Part shown: positions 42,727 through 51,046 of the stretch, in pieces
How the letters are laid out: the number at the start of each line of letters is the position of its first letter
Numbering within the stretch: the stretch's first letter is position 1
Source: Bradyrhizobium lablabi
Lineage (GTDB): Bacteria > Pseudomonadota > Alphaproteobacteria > Rhizobiales > Xanthobacteraceae
DNA: 64,000 nucleotides
Direction of reading: 5' to 3'
NCBI RefSeq assembly: GCF_900141755.1
Contig: NZ_LT670844.1
Location: forward strand, 1,178,001-1,242,000
Translations under genes and position numbers: made by a program
Notes under the pieces: generated by a model
Told to the model about the DNA's origin: nothing
Database searches by the model: none
Seen by the model: only the letters and a program-made list of their open reading frames with translations

Positions 42727-43490
42727 CTTGCGACGAGGCTGAAATTCTTCTTCACGCGCTGATCGACGGCGAGCTCGACGCCGGCCACGCGCGCGAGGTC
42801 GAAGACCATATCGCAGGCTGCCCGGCTTGCGCCGCAGCGCTTGCCGACTATCGCGAGATGAGCAAGGCTGTCGCCGGCGCCGATCTGCGCTACACCGCGC
42901 CGCCTTTGCTGCGCAAGCGGATCGAGGCCGCATTGCCGCAAGCGCAGGCGCAAATGCCGAACCGGCGCGCGGTGCTGCGGGGCTTTGCGATGGGATCGGC
43001 GGTCTCGGCGATCGCGGCCACCGGTCTTGTCGCCATCGTGTTGCGCAACGATGACGCGCAGCGCATCGAATCCGAGGTGGTGTCGGCGCATCTGCGCTCG
43101 TTGCAGGCCGGACATCTCACCGACGTGATTTCCACCGACAAGCACACGGTCAAACCGTGGTTCAACGGCAAACTGGACGTGGCGCCGCCGGTCGTCGACC
43201 TCACCGCGCAGGGTTTTACCCTGATCGGCGGCCGGCTCGATTATGTCGACGCCCGCCCCATCGGGGCTATCGTCTACCGCCGCCGCGCGCATGTGATCAA
43301 TCTGTTCGTCGCCCAGACTTCCTCGACCGAACGCCGCCCGGCCAAAATCGAGACCATCCAGGGATTCAACATCCGAAGCTGGGGCGATCGCGGCTTGAAC
43401 TACTGGGCGGTCAGCGACATCGCCGCCGACGAGCTCGCCGATTTCGGCGACAAGTTCGAGGCCGCGATGAAGAGCAGCGCGACGGGCTGA
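42723..43490 (+). CDS. ZAS-type transmembrane anti-sigma factor
   Basis: 255 residues from ATG 42723. The zinc-binding anti-sigma motif Hx3Cx2C is H29-C33-C36 (DHIAGCPACAAAL). One membrane helix (about 95-115, FAMGSAVSAIAATGLVAIVL) leads to a periplasmic domain with VKPWFNGKLDVAPPVVDL and GFTLIGGRLDYVDARPIGAI, as in many ChrR-unrelated transmembrane anti-sigma factors of rhizobia. Zinc or thiol oxidation probably controls release of the sigma factor. Last gene of the operon. Confidence 0.92.
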   Translation: MTCDEAEILLHALIDGELDAGHAREVEDHIAGCPACAAALADYREMSKAVAGADLRYTAPPLLRKRIEAALPQAQAQMPNRRAVLRGFAMGSAVSAIAATGLVAIVLRNDDAQRIESEVVSAHLRSLQAGHLTDVISTDKHTVKPWFNGKLDVAPPVVDLTAQGFTLIGGRLDYVDARPIGAIVYRRRAHVINLFVAQTSSTERRPAKIETIQGFNIRSWGDRGLNYWAVSDIAADELADFGDKFEAAMKSSATG

Positions 43491-43540
43491 GAGGCCTTGG
43501 AATCGATACGCGGCTGATGACAGGTTGAGCCCACATAGCA

Positions 43541-43680
43541 TCGTCATACCCCGCGCAGGCCGGGTATCCAGTACGCCGCAGCGTCTCGGTTGAATCACAA
43601 CTGCTGGGGAGTACTGGATCGTCCGCCGGAGCCTGTCATCGGGCGGCGCCTTGCGCCGACCCGGTGGCGGACGATGACAG
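43541..43680. repeat. Bradyrhizobial intergenic repeat, type A (copy 2, inverted)
   Basis: TCGTCATACCCCGCGCAGGC ... GGCGGACGATGACAG. This is the reverse complement of the 2331-2470 copy in order and content. Confidence 0.8.
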
Positions 43681-43754
43681 CTGTGTGCTGCAGATTCAAT
43701 TTTCAAGCAACATGACACTTGTAGACAGACTCTCGCGATCTCGCCGCGCATTGC

Positions 43755-44130
43755 GCCCGAGTTTTGCTCTTGATTCCCGCCCTCTGGAATCAGAGGGCGC
43801 AGGGAATGCCGGGCGCCCGATGCGCCCGCAGCCGCGCGTGTAGTGTAGGTAACACGCGCGTTAGTCACCACGGTCACACCGGAAACACCCGGCATTCCCC
43901 GCGCAATGGTTTTACGGCTTATATCGTGCTCTCCCCGGTGACCGGGCTTTCTTGCCACCGTCATCGGCGAAATTGCTTCCGCCAACTTGACACCAGCGTC
44001 GGGGTGTCAGGACCACACGACTTCGCCGTCCGCGTCAGTGCTGTTCGTCAAAAGCGCCACCGCGTCCACCGCATCCCATTCCCTACGTTCGTGACGATCG
44101 CGAAACGCCCCTCGTTAGGAACAAGACGGC
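43755..44130. repeat. Complex repeat block, type F
   Basis: Starts near GCCCGAGTTTTGCTCTTGAT and includes CAGGGAATGCCGGGCGCCCG with an inverted match CCCGGCATTCCCCGCG about 80 bases later, then CGACTTCGCCGTCCGCGTCA. I recognise this text as a block seen repeatedly in bradyrhizobial genomes; only one copy occurs here. Short frames in it are not genes. Confidence 0.55.
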
Positions 44131-44292
44131 GATGGATATACGAGTGATTTGGGCAAATCACGAAGCGGATTATTTTTACAAGAGGGACTGGACGACCCAA
44201 ATCACGTTGATTTGGTTCAGCAAATTCGTCTTTGCGCGAAAAACCGTATGTGCCAATTGGCCCGCTGTTCCGGGTCGGTCGGAGCATCCCTT

Positions 44293-44370
44293 TCACCGAG
44301 CCTTGATCTCTTCAAATTTCGAAAGCGCTTGTTCGAATTTCTTGTTGAAGAGCCACATCGCATCGAGAAT
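44293..44370 (-). pseudogene. 78-bp fragment identical to the 3' end of the gene at 59143-60246
   Basis: The 78 bases match 59143-59220 exactly by eye, including the TGA stop codon at the left edge. They encode the final 25 residues (REILDAMWLFNKK...FEEIKAR) of that secreted protein. The rest of the gene is absent here. Confidence 0.85.
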
Positions 44371-44456
44371 GTCGCGGAAGGCGCTTGAATCACGTCCAAC
44401 CCGATGCCTTCAATCGGCAAAGCCGGACAACCGGCATTTCCGAGATTGCCCCCCTA

Positions 44457-44511
44457 ACCGGACATGCTGCGGACATACCAAAATCGACGCGAATGACCCA
44501 CAGCGGACATC
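44457..44511. repeat. Type E dispersed repeat, partial copy 1
   Basis: ACCGGACATGCTGCGGACAT then AATGACCCACAGCGGACATC. This is the right part of the island's repeat unit. Confidence 0.55.
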
Positions 44512-44564
44512 GGTTGTCCCGCGCGCCCTATCCTTCTAGATTGCCCGAGGCTGGAGGGGCCTGC

Positions 44565-45101
44565 ATGAGACGGCGCGATTTGATCTCGTATCTCGGTGGC
44601 ATAGTGCTCGCGTGGCCGTTCGCCGCCCTCGCGCAGCAGCCCCATCGCACCCCGAACATCGATGCGCTCCAGAAGGCCAAGCGCGCTTACGAGAAAATTT
44701 CTCATCCCAACGAAGCGGCTCGGTCGAATTACGTCACCCTCCTTCTTCGAATGCGCGAGAAGGCCGTTCGCCTGAACACGAACGAATGGCAGGCGATCGA
44801 TACCGAGATCAAACAGCATCCCGCGCCGAAAGATTCCGACAGCAAAGCCTTCTCCAGTCTTCGCGTCGGTGAATGGAAATCTCCCCGTCACGATTATCTC
44901 TACCGGGTCGATGGCACCTGGACGATGTTGCCGGCCGAAGAAGGTGTCACACATGGAACTTGGCGCATTGAAGGTAATCAATACTTTGACACCGCTGCCA
45001 TAGAGCCAACTCAAACGAGCCCATATACGATCATTTTGATCACCAAAAAAGATTTCGTGTTTGCGGACCAAACAGACGTCTTTTACGAGACGCGGCAGTA
45101 G
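44565..45101 (+). CDS. Exported protein of unknown function
   Basis: 178 residues from ATG 44565. The N-terminus MRRRDLISYLGGIVLAWPFA followed by ALAQQ is the Tat-like signal common on bradyrhizobial exported proteins. The mature part has a helical half (NIDALQKAKRAYEKISHPNE, LLRMREKAVRLNTNEWQAID) and a beta half that includes YRVDGTWTMLPAEEGVTHGT, like a small lipocalin- or META-type sheet. No family identified. It opens the series of orphan exported proteins in the island. Confidence 0.7.
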   Translation: MRRRDLISYLGGIVLAWPFAALAQQPHRTPNIDALQKAKRAYEKISHPNEAARSNYVTLLLRMREKAVRLNTNEWQAIDTEIKQHPAPKDSDSKAFSSLRVGEWKSPRHDYLYRVDGTWTMLPAEEGVTHGTWRIEGNQYFDTAAIEPTQTSPYTIILITKKDFVFADQTDVFYETRQ

Positions 45102-45546
45102 AGAAGTCTGCTTGTGGCAGATTTTGTTGCAAAAGTATTTTTGGGGTGATGGACCGAAATTTTAAGAGCCGCTGATGCGTCCCGTGCCTTGCGACGTGAG
45201 GGACCCCATATCGTTTCACGCAAAGACGACCACGGACCTTCGTATCGGCGCCAAGGAGCCTTGCGGCGATAGAGATGCCTAAAAATCGACTTTCGCGAGA
45301 TTTTTGGCGTCGTTCAATTTTCGACTTTTGCAACAAAATCGGCACTTTTCGGACAGGCCGGGACGGACTGAGGATGTCCGTTCTTGGGGGGAACAGCGGA
45401 CCTCCGAAAATGACCCATGAATAGACATCGAGAGGCAACTCGCCCCCCAGCACGGGCCTCGAACCTGCTCAGCGGGCTCCAGTTAAGGCAGTTGAACCCC
45501 GGCGGAGACGGGTGCGACTAATCCCAAAAGTGGGCAGCTTAAACAG
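45102..45546. other. Gene-free region with one type E repeat
   Basis: 445 bases, AT-richer than the backbone. Contains a type E repeat (45341-45431). TTTTGCAACAAAATC and TTTTGTTGCAAAAGT at its two ends are near-inverted sequences. No gene supported. Confidence 0.5.
45341..45431. repeat. Type E dispersed repeat, copy 2
   Basis: GGCACTTTTCGGACAGGCCG ... GATGTCCGTTCTTGGGGGGA ... AATGACCCATGAATAGACAT. It carries the unit's left, middle and right blocks. Confidence 0.75.
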
Positions 45547-45756
45547 ATGGCCAATATTATCGGAGAGCTTCTGTTCGCAATGATCAGCGCCTTCATTAAG
45601 GGCTGGGCGAACTCGTTTTTAAACCAGATTGTACTGAAGGTAGGGGCTTGGCTGGATACGAAGGTCCACGGACGCACGAAGATTGTCGTAGGACTCTTCC
45701 TCGGGGTCACCGCCTATTTTTTCATCCCGATAATAGTCGGGCTGTTGGCTTATTGA
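45547..45756 (+). CDS. Small membrane protein (69 aa)
   Basis: Two hydrophobic stretches (LLFAMISAFIKGWANSF and IVVGLFLGVTAYFFIPIIVG) separated by a basic loop (DTKVHGRTK) give a plausible two-helix membrane protein. The ribosome binding site is weak, and no family was recognised. Its size and topology resemble holins or small membrane toxins, but nothing else supports this. Confidence 0.5.
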   Translation: MANIIGELLFAMISAFIKGWANSFLNQIVLKVGAWLDTKVHGRTKIVVGLFLGVTAYFFIPIIVGLLAY

Positions 45757-45884
45757 AAAACCTTCGGCAGCACCGCAACGACGTCGATTTCCTGCATTAA
45801 AATCCGACTGGCGATATCCGCGATGAGGAGAGCGAAGTCGCCCTCAATCTCCGCGGCTGAGCGTGCCGAGTGATGACCGTTGTT

Positions 45885-45957
45885 GGCACTTTTCGGACCT
45901 CCAGCGACGTCCGCAGTTCTGTCGCTATCGGGGGAAAAGCGGAAGTCCGACTTAGGG
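45885..45957. repeat. Type E dispersed repeat, copy 3
   Basis: GGCACTTTTCGGACCTCCAG ... GGGGGAAAAGCGGAAGTCCG. The right block is degenerate. Confidence 0.6.
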
Positions 45958-46032
45958 GGCCGTCGGGGCAGCTAAACATCAGAACAGCCGCTAGACCCAT
46001 GACCGCTGCGCTGATCCAGCTGAGGATCGCGA

Positions 46033-46374
46033 TTAGGGCGATTCTTTTACATTTCCTCGGCAAATATCCGCATCATAGAATCCAAATGTCGCAATATGAT
46101 CAGGGTGATCTTCAAAGACTCGCACGTTAAACACACATTTTGACTTTTGCTCTGTCATCGCGCCAACAGGTTGTTTCACCGCCTTCATTTTCTTTAGAAA
46201 TATCCTAACTTTCGGTGAGTCGAAGACGAGTCCGATCGCACGGTTCTCGTCAGTTGCGTCATCCGCCCAGGACCGACTACCGAGGCTCAACCCCGTTGAC
46301 GATACGATAAATAAAGAAAGAACAATACGGACAGTTTTCGCCAAAGCAGTTTCCACGTGTAGCAACTTGCGCAT
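46033..46374 (-). CDS. Small exported protein, unknown
   Basis: 113 residues. The N-terminal region (TVRIVLSLFIVSSTGLSLGS) is a signal peptide with likely cleavage after SWAD. The mature part is about 75 residues with two cysteines (KCVFNVRVFE, DICRGN) that could form a disulphide. The gene lies alone in an AT-rich section. No family recognised. Confidence 0.55.
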   Translation of the reverse strand: MRKLLHVETALAKTVRIVLSLFIVSSTGLSLGSRSWADDATDENRAIGLVFDSPKVRIFLKKMKAVKQPVGAMTEQKSKCVFNVRVFEDHPDHIATFGFYDADICRGNVKESP

Positions 46375-46638
46375 GAGTCCATCTCAAAGGCTGAGTTGAC
46401 GATCGTGTGTCGAGTTAACTTGCTTTAGGGTTCGATGCGACACTACTGTTGCTGTTGCTTAATTCCGCAGGGATGATGGCGTTCGGCAGTTGCACTTGTG
46501 AAGCGCTCCCCTGGATTACGGATTGAACTCATCGTGCATTATCAGCGACGAATGGCTTGTTCGCCGGCGTGAAACTAGACCGCGATCACCCGATTTGCGG
46601 CGATGCGAAAATGGCATTTCATATTTGGAGGAAGAAGG

Positions 46639-47205
46639 ATGCGGCGAGCCTTGGTACCTTTTTGCGTTTTCGGGCTGTTTGCCAGCCTGATTGCGACGAC
46701 GCCTGCCGGGGCAACGATCGAAAAAATCATGAACCAATGCAACGGCAAGCTGTGTCCATTCTTCCGGGCCTCGATCGTGATTCCCGACGGCTGGGTTGAA
46801 GACAGGGATGCGACCCATCATTTTAATTCGCAGTTCCTGTTACCCCAGGGCGCCGGTTTCGAGAAAGCGGCTGCAAAAATCTATGTTGCCGTAATATACA
46901 ATCGCAAGAAGCAGCCGATTTCTGACTTCATGTCCGAAAACATCGCGGACTGGCACAGTCGCGCCAAAGACGCCAAAATTACCGACCTTGACGACCTTCC
47001 CCGCGGCGATGGCAAGGTCGCATTCGTGCGACACCAGTTCGAGGCCGGAAGCCTTCGTGAACAAGGCTACGAATTACAGGCGGTAACCACAGACAACGAC
47101 AATGACGGCAATGAGTTTTTGGTAACCATCACCTTGTCCGCCAACTCGCGGAAGGCCCTGAAAGCCGCCGAACCGGCCTACCTAGCGATCCTGGGTAAGT
47201 ACTGA
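46639..47205 (+). CDS. Exported protein of unknown function (188 aa)
   Basis: From ATG 46639 with a strong GGAGG upstream. Signal peptide RRALVPFCVFGLFASLIATT with likely cleavage after AGA. The mature domain (about 165 residues) starts with a CNGKLCPFF cysteine pair, has SIVIPDGWVEDRDATHH and a long alternating strand region ending KALKAAEPAYLAILGKY. The layout resembles PsbP/TolA-like stress-response domains, where 'IPDGW' begins the sheet, but this is only similarity in style. Function unknown. Confidence 0.7.
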   Translation: MRRALVPFCVFGLFASLIATTPAGATIEKIMNQCNGKLCPFFRASIVIPDGWVEDRDATHHFNSQFLLPQGAGFEKAAAKIYVAVIYNRKKQPISDFMSENIADWHSRAKDAKITDLDDLPRGDGKVAFVRHQFEAGSLREQGYELQAVTTDNDNDGNEFLVTITLSANSRKALKAAEPAYLAILGKY

Positions 47206-48280
47206 GCTAAGACGAGATTTCTGGAAGAGGTCTGTGTCGGGAACATCGAACATGCTTGTGATGCGCTGTTTTTCGGTCGCTCTTGTCGCATTATTTGTTC
47301 GGCGTCACCGGATGCCGGTCGCGCCGCCGAAAGCGTCCGCACCGATCAATCTCGATAAATGCCATCATACCGCAGGTTCAAACTACATAAGGGGATCTCT
47401 GGTGCGATCCCGCGCGTTGAGATTGATAATATGTACGGCTTTTTCGGCTCTTTCTGCAGTCGCAGGCGCACAAGCGCACAGGGCGCGATCAATAGCCATA
47501 AGATGATCGCTCCGAAATTGTGACTGATTGCGCGAAGCGGGCTTCGGATCACGTTTCTCCCATAAGGGGTTTCCATCCCGCTCTATGATGGCACACCAAA
47601 CCCTGTTTTCAACTGAAACCACGACGGCTCGTGTCGCCGGATTTACGCCTTTGCCCCTTGTGGCCTTGATTGAATTATGGCTGCCCGACGAGACCGTGAT
47701 CGTCGATTAGGTGATCGAATGAAGTCAGCGACTTCCGTTCCTGGCACTTTTCGGACGTAGCCGGTCTAGCCGACGATGTCCGTTCTCGGGGGCAAAACAG
47801 ACTCGCGGTCGTGCGCGTCGAGGTCCGAGTCTGACCCATCTGAGACATCAACCATTTCCAAGCAAGCGGTGCTCTAAGCCAGTTCTGGCCCCTATCAAAA
47901 TACTCATTTGAGCTTATGACCCGAATGACGGCCGCTTGGTTCGCCAAGAGCAAGGAACGATCGGAGGCTTGGCAGGCTGTCTATGAAGCGATTGCCGGCA
48001 AGGATGGAGCTATGGGACAAATCGTTGCTTGAGCGCCCTTGCAACATGAAGGTGATATAAAAGGAGAGGTAAAGGAGGGATAACTCGATCACCATCGCGC
48101 TCGGTGCGATCACCGCGCGCGCGGACGATTGCTGGAGCACTGAGGCTCTGTGAGATGTGAACAGCTTGGCGGCTTCTGTCGCGCTGAAGACGGTCTGGAA
48201 CAAAAAAATCATGAGACGGTTTGGAACACAAACAATCATGGTGGGTTGGTCCGACTAACTAAAATCAAGGGAGAACGACC
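47206..48280. other. 1.07-kb stretch without a supported gene
   Basis: Contains a type E repeat (47743-47849). A short frame from about 47252 (MLVMRCFSVALVALFV, then losing the signal-peptide pattern) could be the decayed start of a lipoprotein. Other short frames on both strands lack ribosome binding sites. 48010-48280 has purine-rich text (AAAAGGAGAGGTAAAGGAGG) but no gene follows. Confidence 0.5.
47743..47849. repeat. Type E dispersed repeat, copy 4 (most complete)
   Basis: GGCACTTTTCGGACGTAGCC ... GATGTCCGTTCTCGGGGGCA ... CGAGTCTGACCCATCTGAGA. It is the closest relative of the copy split by the IS30 element and shows what that site looked like before insertion. Confidence 0.85.
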
Positions 48281-48532
48281 ATGAAACTTGCGACAATAGC
48301 ATTGGCTTCTGCGTTCGCACTCTCAAGCACGTTCGCACTTGCATACACAAGTCATCATAAGTACAGGTCGGGCGTTAGGACCCACCAAGGTACGGTCGGC
48401 ATGGGGCGTTCGATGAGCGGGACCAACCAAGGTACGGTCGGCATGGGGCGTTCGATGAACGGCCCTGCAGGCGGCCCGAATAGCAGAGGCGGCTTGGTTG
48501 GCGGCTCGGACCCAGGTACCTACAAGCCCTAA
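48281..48532 (+). CDS. Small exported Gly-rich protein with internal repeat
   Basis: 83 residues; GGGAG precedes the ATG. Signal peptide (TIALASAFALSSTFALA) and a mature peptide of about 60 residues containing two copies of QGTVGMGRSM, 13 residues apart, with Gly/Asn/Ser-rich flanks. The DNA of the repeat (AAGGTACGGTCGGCATGGGG) is almost identical between units, so it is a recent duplication. A terminator follows directly. Function unknown; may be a structural or surface peptide. Confidence 0.7.
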   Translation: MKLATIALASAFALSSTFALAYTSHHKYRSGVRTHQGTVGMGRSMSGTNQGTVGMGRSMNGPAGGPNSRGGLVGGSDPGTYKP

Positions 48533-48537
48533 GAGTA

Positions 48538-48564
48538 AGCGCCGCGTTTCTGCGGGGCTTTTTT
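48538..48564 (+). terminator. Terminator after the Gly-rich exported protein
   Basis: AGCGCCGC GTTTCT GCGGGGCT then TTTTT. Imperfect hairpin with a T-run, 6 bases after the stop codon. Confidence 0.75.
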
Positions 48565-48889
48565 ATGCGCTCTTCGACCGAAGTAGCGCGGCGCCTTACG
48601 GTCCAGACTGAAAAGAAATTGAATGACGGGGACAACCCGTTTTCGACATAGCTACGCCATGCAGAGGGCGCGGGAGGCGCGGCGGTCATCGAGAAAAGTG
48701 TAGCCGATGGGGGGAATGCGGGCCAACCGCAACTCCCCGCAGAGTCGGCCGACGCGAGCGTCGTTGGGTTCTTTCGCGAAACATCTCGTTAGTGATGGCG
48801 GAACTCGCTAAGTGAGAGCTACGAGTGGCTTGCTCGGAAGTTACGTACAGACTGAGTCGTTTAGTGGGCTTGCCGGAATGACCGTTGTT

Positions 48890-48997
48890 GGCACGAACCG
48901 GACCAACCGGGCCGGTCTGATGATGTCCGTTGATCGGGGTAGACCGGAAGTGGCTGGCTGATCGTCAAACCGACGCTTTTGACCCATTTGAGACATC
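48890..48997. repeat. Type E dispersed repeat, copy 5
   Basis: GGCACGAACCGGACCAACCG ... GATGTCCGTTGATCGGGGTA ... TTTGACCCATTTGAGACATC. Confidence 0.75.
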
Positions 48998-49178
48998 CCG
49001 ACCACCCTTTGTATTGCTGGCCAGCAGCTAACGCAGGTATGCCTCGGGCAGTCATACAGTGGGCTAGAATAACTGGGATTCCATATTCCGCGCGCCTTAG
49101 CGAGAAAACGGCTAATCATCGCAGCAGGCAATTAGCGTCGAACCCCAAGTTCCGATCGGTAAACTGCACGGGCGCCGC

Positions 49179-49766
49179 ATGACAAAAAACTTTAGGACCA
49201 TCAAGTTTAGGATCGTTCCGCTCACGCCCAAGCTGTGGCCTGCGCTTGAGGATCTGTTCGGCAAGTGGGGTGCCAGCAATGGCTGCTGGTGCATGTATTG
49301 GCGGATCGGCGGCGCCTATCGCGGGAGGTGCGGCGAAAACAGGGAGACGTTGCGAAAGATCGTCAAGCGCGGTTCGCCGCCCGGCTTGCTCGCCTTCGAC
49401 GGCGACTTAGCAGTGGGCTGGTGCCAGCTCACGCCGCGCGATGCGCTAGTGTGGCTTGATCGCATGTGGTGGTTCCAGCGTGTGGACGATGTGCCAGTCT
49501 GGTCGATATCGTGTTTCTTCGTGCGCAGAGCGTATCGTCGGCAAGGGGTCATGTCTCAGCTTATCGCTGCGGCTTTGAAGACTGCAAAACGCGCGAAGGC
49601 ACCTGCGCTCGAGGCTTACCCGGTCAATACGACCGCGCCGAAGAGCACGTCGAACATCTTCACCGGAACGGTTTCTGCGTTCGCACACGCGGGCTTCAAG
49701 GAGGTCGCTCGCCGCGCAGCGGCTCGCCCGATCATGCGCCACGATCTGAAGGCAATCGCGCGCTGA
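49179..49766 (+). CDS. GNAT family N-acetyltransferase
   Basis: 195 residues. The GNAT core is visible: PPGLLAFDGDLAVGWCQLTP (strands 2-4), the acetyl-CoA loop VRRAYRRQGVMSQLI (R/Q-x-x-G-x-G/A type) and ALEAYPVNTTAPKSTSNIFT (strands 6-7). The N-terminus has SNGCWCMYWRIGGAYRG, found in one GNAT subfamily related to YjdJ-like transferases. Substrate unknown. Flanked by type E repeats on both sides. Confidence 0.85.
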   Translation: MTKNFRTIKFRIVPLTPKLWPALEDLFGKWGASNGCWCMYWRIGGAYRGRCGENRETLRKIVKRGSPPGLLAFDGDLAVGWCQLTPRDALVWLDRMWWFQRVDDVPVWSISCFFVRRAYRRQGVMSQLIAAALKTAKRAKAPALEAYPVNTTAPKSTSNIFTGTVSAFAHAGFKEVARRAAARPIMRHDLKAIAR

Positions 49767-49850
49767 AGCTCTTCGACGCGCCTAGCTAGAACCGCTAACT
49801 CGGCTTCGAGGATCTGGAAATCCGGTCCTTGCTTGACATGGCAGCTTTTT

Positions 49851-49960
49851 GGCACGTTTGCGACATGCCAACTGTATCGAGAGCGATGTCCGCTTTGAGG
49901 GAAGACCGGAAGTGGCCGGACCGCGGTCAAAACGACGCGAACGACCCACATGCGACATCG
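49851..49960. repeat. Type E dispersed repeat, copy 6
   Basis: GGCACGTTTGCGACATGCCA ... GATGTCCGCTTTGAGGGAAG ... GAACGACCCACATGCGACAT. Confidence 0.75.
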
Positions 49961-50049
49961 GCCGCAACCGACAGGCCGGGTGTTCTGTTTTGAACAGCGC
50001 CTAAGTGGGCATTGCCCTAGGGTGAACTTTGGCATCTAAGGCCGTCCGC

Positions 50050-50214
50050 ATGTCCACACGCGCAATGTATCTGCTTGACCAAGCCGACAAATGCCGGTGG
50101 CACGCTGACCGCATGAGCGACGCCCAAACGCAAGCTGAACTGCGGAAACTAGCCGCCGAGTATGTTGAGCGCGCGGCTGAGATCGTAGGCGCGGAGATCG
50201 AAAGCAAAGAGTGA
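50050..50214 (+). CDS. Small helical protein (54 aa)
   Basis: From ATG 50050 (MSTRAMYLLDQADKCRWHAD), with upstream TTG 50029 as an alternative. A single long helix-rich protein with regular AELRKLAAEYVERAAEIVGA, as in the many short bradyrhizobial proteins of about 55-75 residues with RxxA..L..LAxxYE text. No signal peptide. Function unknown. Confidence 0.55.
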   Translation: MSTRAMYLLDQADKCRWHADRMSDAQTQAELRKLAAEYVERAAEIVGAEIESKE

Positions 50215-50390
50215 GGCCGCCTGTCGGCGCGCCACTCCCGCGTTGGAGTGTGCCGCTCTCGCTGCAGGCAGGTCAGCTCCGACAGCAATCCTGCCCCGCG
50301 CAGTTTCGTGTTGACCCTTATCAGTCTGAAAACAAAATTGTACGGTCCGGGATGGCATTTGCTGTCCTTGGAATTTGGAAGGAGATAGCC

Positions 50391-50687
50391 ATGAAAGCAT
50401 CGTCACTCTTCGTTGCGGGTCTAGCTGTCGCGGCCATGTCGATTGCACCCGCTAATGCCGCACCCGCGAATCCCGCTGGCGGTTGCGTCGGTGGTTGCCC
50501 ATCGAGCTTTAGGTCAGGCAACTCCCCTTGGGTCGGATGCTCCGGGTCTGGTTGGCCAGCGTTGTCGTCAACGTGCAGAAACGTTGGCAACTGGAAAACC
50601 TACGCCGCGTGCATGGAAGACGGACTGAAAGTCGGTTGGAAAAGTTCTGAAAACACATGGTATTGCAGCAGTCTGGGGTTAAAGTAA
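50391..50687 (+). CDS. Exported six-cysteine peptide
   Basis: 98 residues from ATG 50391 with AAGGAGAT upstream. Signal peptide SLFVAGLAVAAMSIAPANAA, then a mature peptide of about 75 residues with six cysteines (GGCVGGCPSS, VGCSGS, STCRNV, AACMED, WYCSS). The number and spacing suit three disulphides. No membrane segment. A terminator follows. No recognised family; exported, disulphide-rich and in an accessory island, so an interaction or toxin role is possible but unproven. Confidence 0.75.
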   Translation: MKASSLFVAGLAVAAMSIAPANAAPANPAGGCVGGCPSSFRSGNSPWVGCSGSGWPALSSTCRNVGNWKTYAACMEDGLKVGWKSSENTWYCSSLGLK

Positions 50688-50712
50688 CAAAAAATCGCGT
50701 CAAGAATTGAAG

Positions 50713-50743
50713 CGGCCGCCCCAGTTGGCGGCCTCTTTCGTTT
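50713..50743 (+). terminator. Terminator after the six-cysteine peptide
   Basis: GGCCGCC CCAGTT GGCGGCC followed by TCTTTCGTTT. Strong hairpin 25 bases after the stop. Confidence 0.8.
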
Positions 50744-50772
50744 AAAGGTATGAGGTAGTCTATTTCGCCTAT

Positions 50773-50883
50773 TGGCACGTTTGCGACATGCCAACCGTAT
50801 CGAGCGATGTCCGCTTTGAGGGGTAACCCGGAAGACATTTGCTCAGAATGAGTTCTTCCGACTTTGACCCACGACCGACATCG
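50773..50883. repeat. Type E dispersed repeat, copy 7
   Basis: GGCACGTTTGCGACATGCCA ... GATGTCCGCTTTGAGGGGTA ... TTTGACCCACGACCGACATC. Its left block matches copy 6 closely. Confidence 0.75.
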
Positions 50884-51046
50884 CGAAGGCGCGCGAGATG
50901 CGGCGGGGCTACCAGCGTTGTCTCTGCGGCGATTTGCTCATCGACGTTGCTCTCGATTTTCGAGCTCCGGGGCACGAGTCCCGTCAGCGGACCGTTCTGG
51001 TCCATGGCAGGCAACAGATTTCAGGCGCGGTTCTGTTGTTCCAAGG

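Larger units (their letters stand above)
43491..44564. other. 1.07-kb gene-free repeat region
   Basis: This stretch marks the edge of the accessory island. It holds, in order, a type A repeat (43541-43680), a repeat block with several hairpins (43755-44130), a 78-bp copy of the end of the gene at 59143 (44293-44370) and a partial type E repeat (44457-44511). No credible gene was seen in the rest. Confidence 0.65.
48533..49178. other. Gene-free region with a type E repeat
   Basis: 646 bases. Begins with a terminator (48538-48564) and includes a type E repeat at 48890-48997. No frame has both a ribosome binding site and protein-like composition. Confidence 0.5.
50688..51046. other. Spacer with terminator and type E repeat
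   Basis: 359 bases between convergent genes. It contains a terminator (50713-50743) and a type E repeat (50773-50883). Nothing else seen. Confidence 0.55.

Noticed and set aside
42339..43985. 548-codon leftward frame over the sigma/anti-sigma genes and repeats
   Set aside because: Shadow of two clear genes, extended by repeat DNA.
43764..44147. Short frames in the type F repeat
   Set aside because: Text matches a widespread non-coding repeat, with no ribosome binding site.
45547..45756. Holin or type I toxin
   Set aside because: Only size and two hydrophobic stretches support it; no phage or antitoxin RNA neighbour seen.
47520..47600. tRNA-like or attachment-site-like text
   Set aside because: Does not fold into a cloverleaf; no T-loop GTTCRANYC sequence was found.
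47383..47622. Leftward 79-codon frame
   Set aside because: No ribosome binding site or family; overlaps other equally poor frames.
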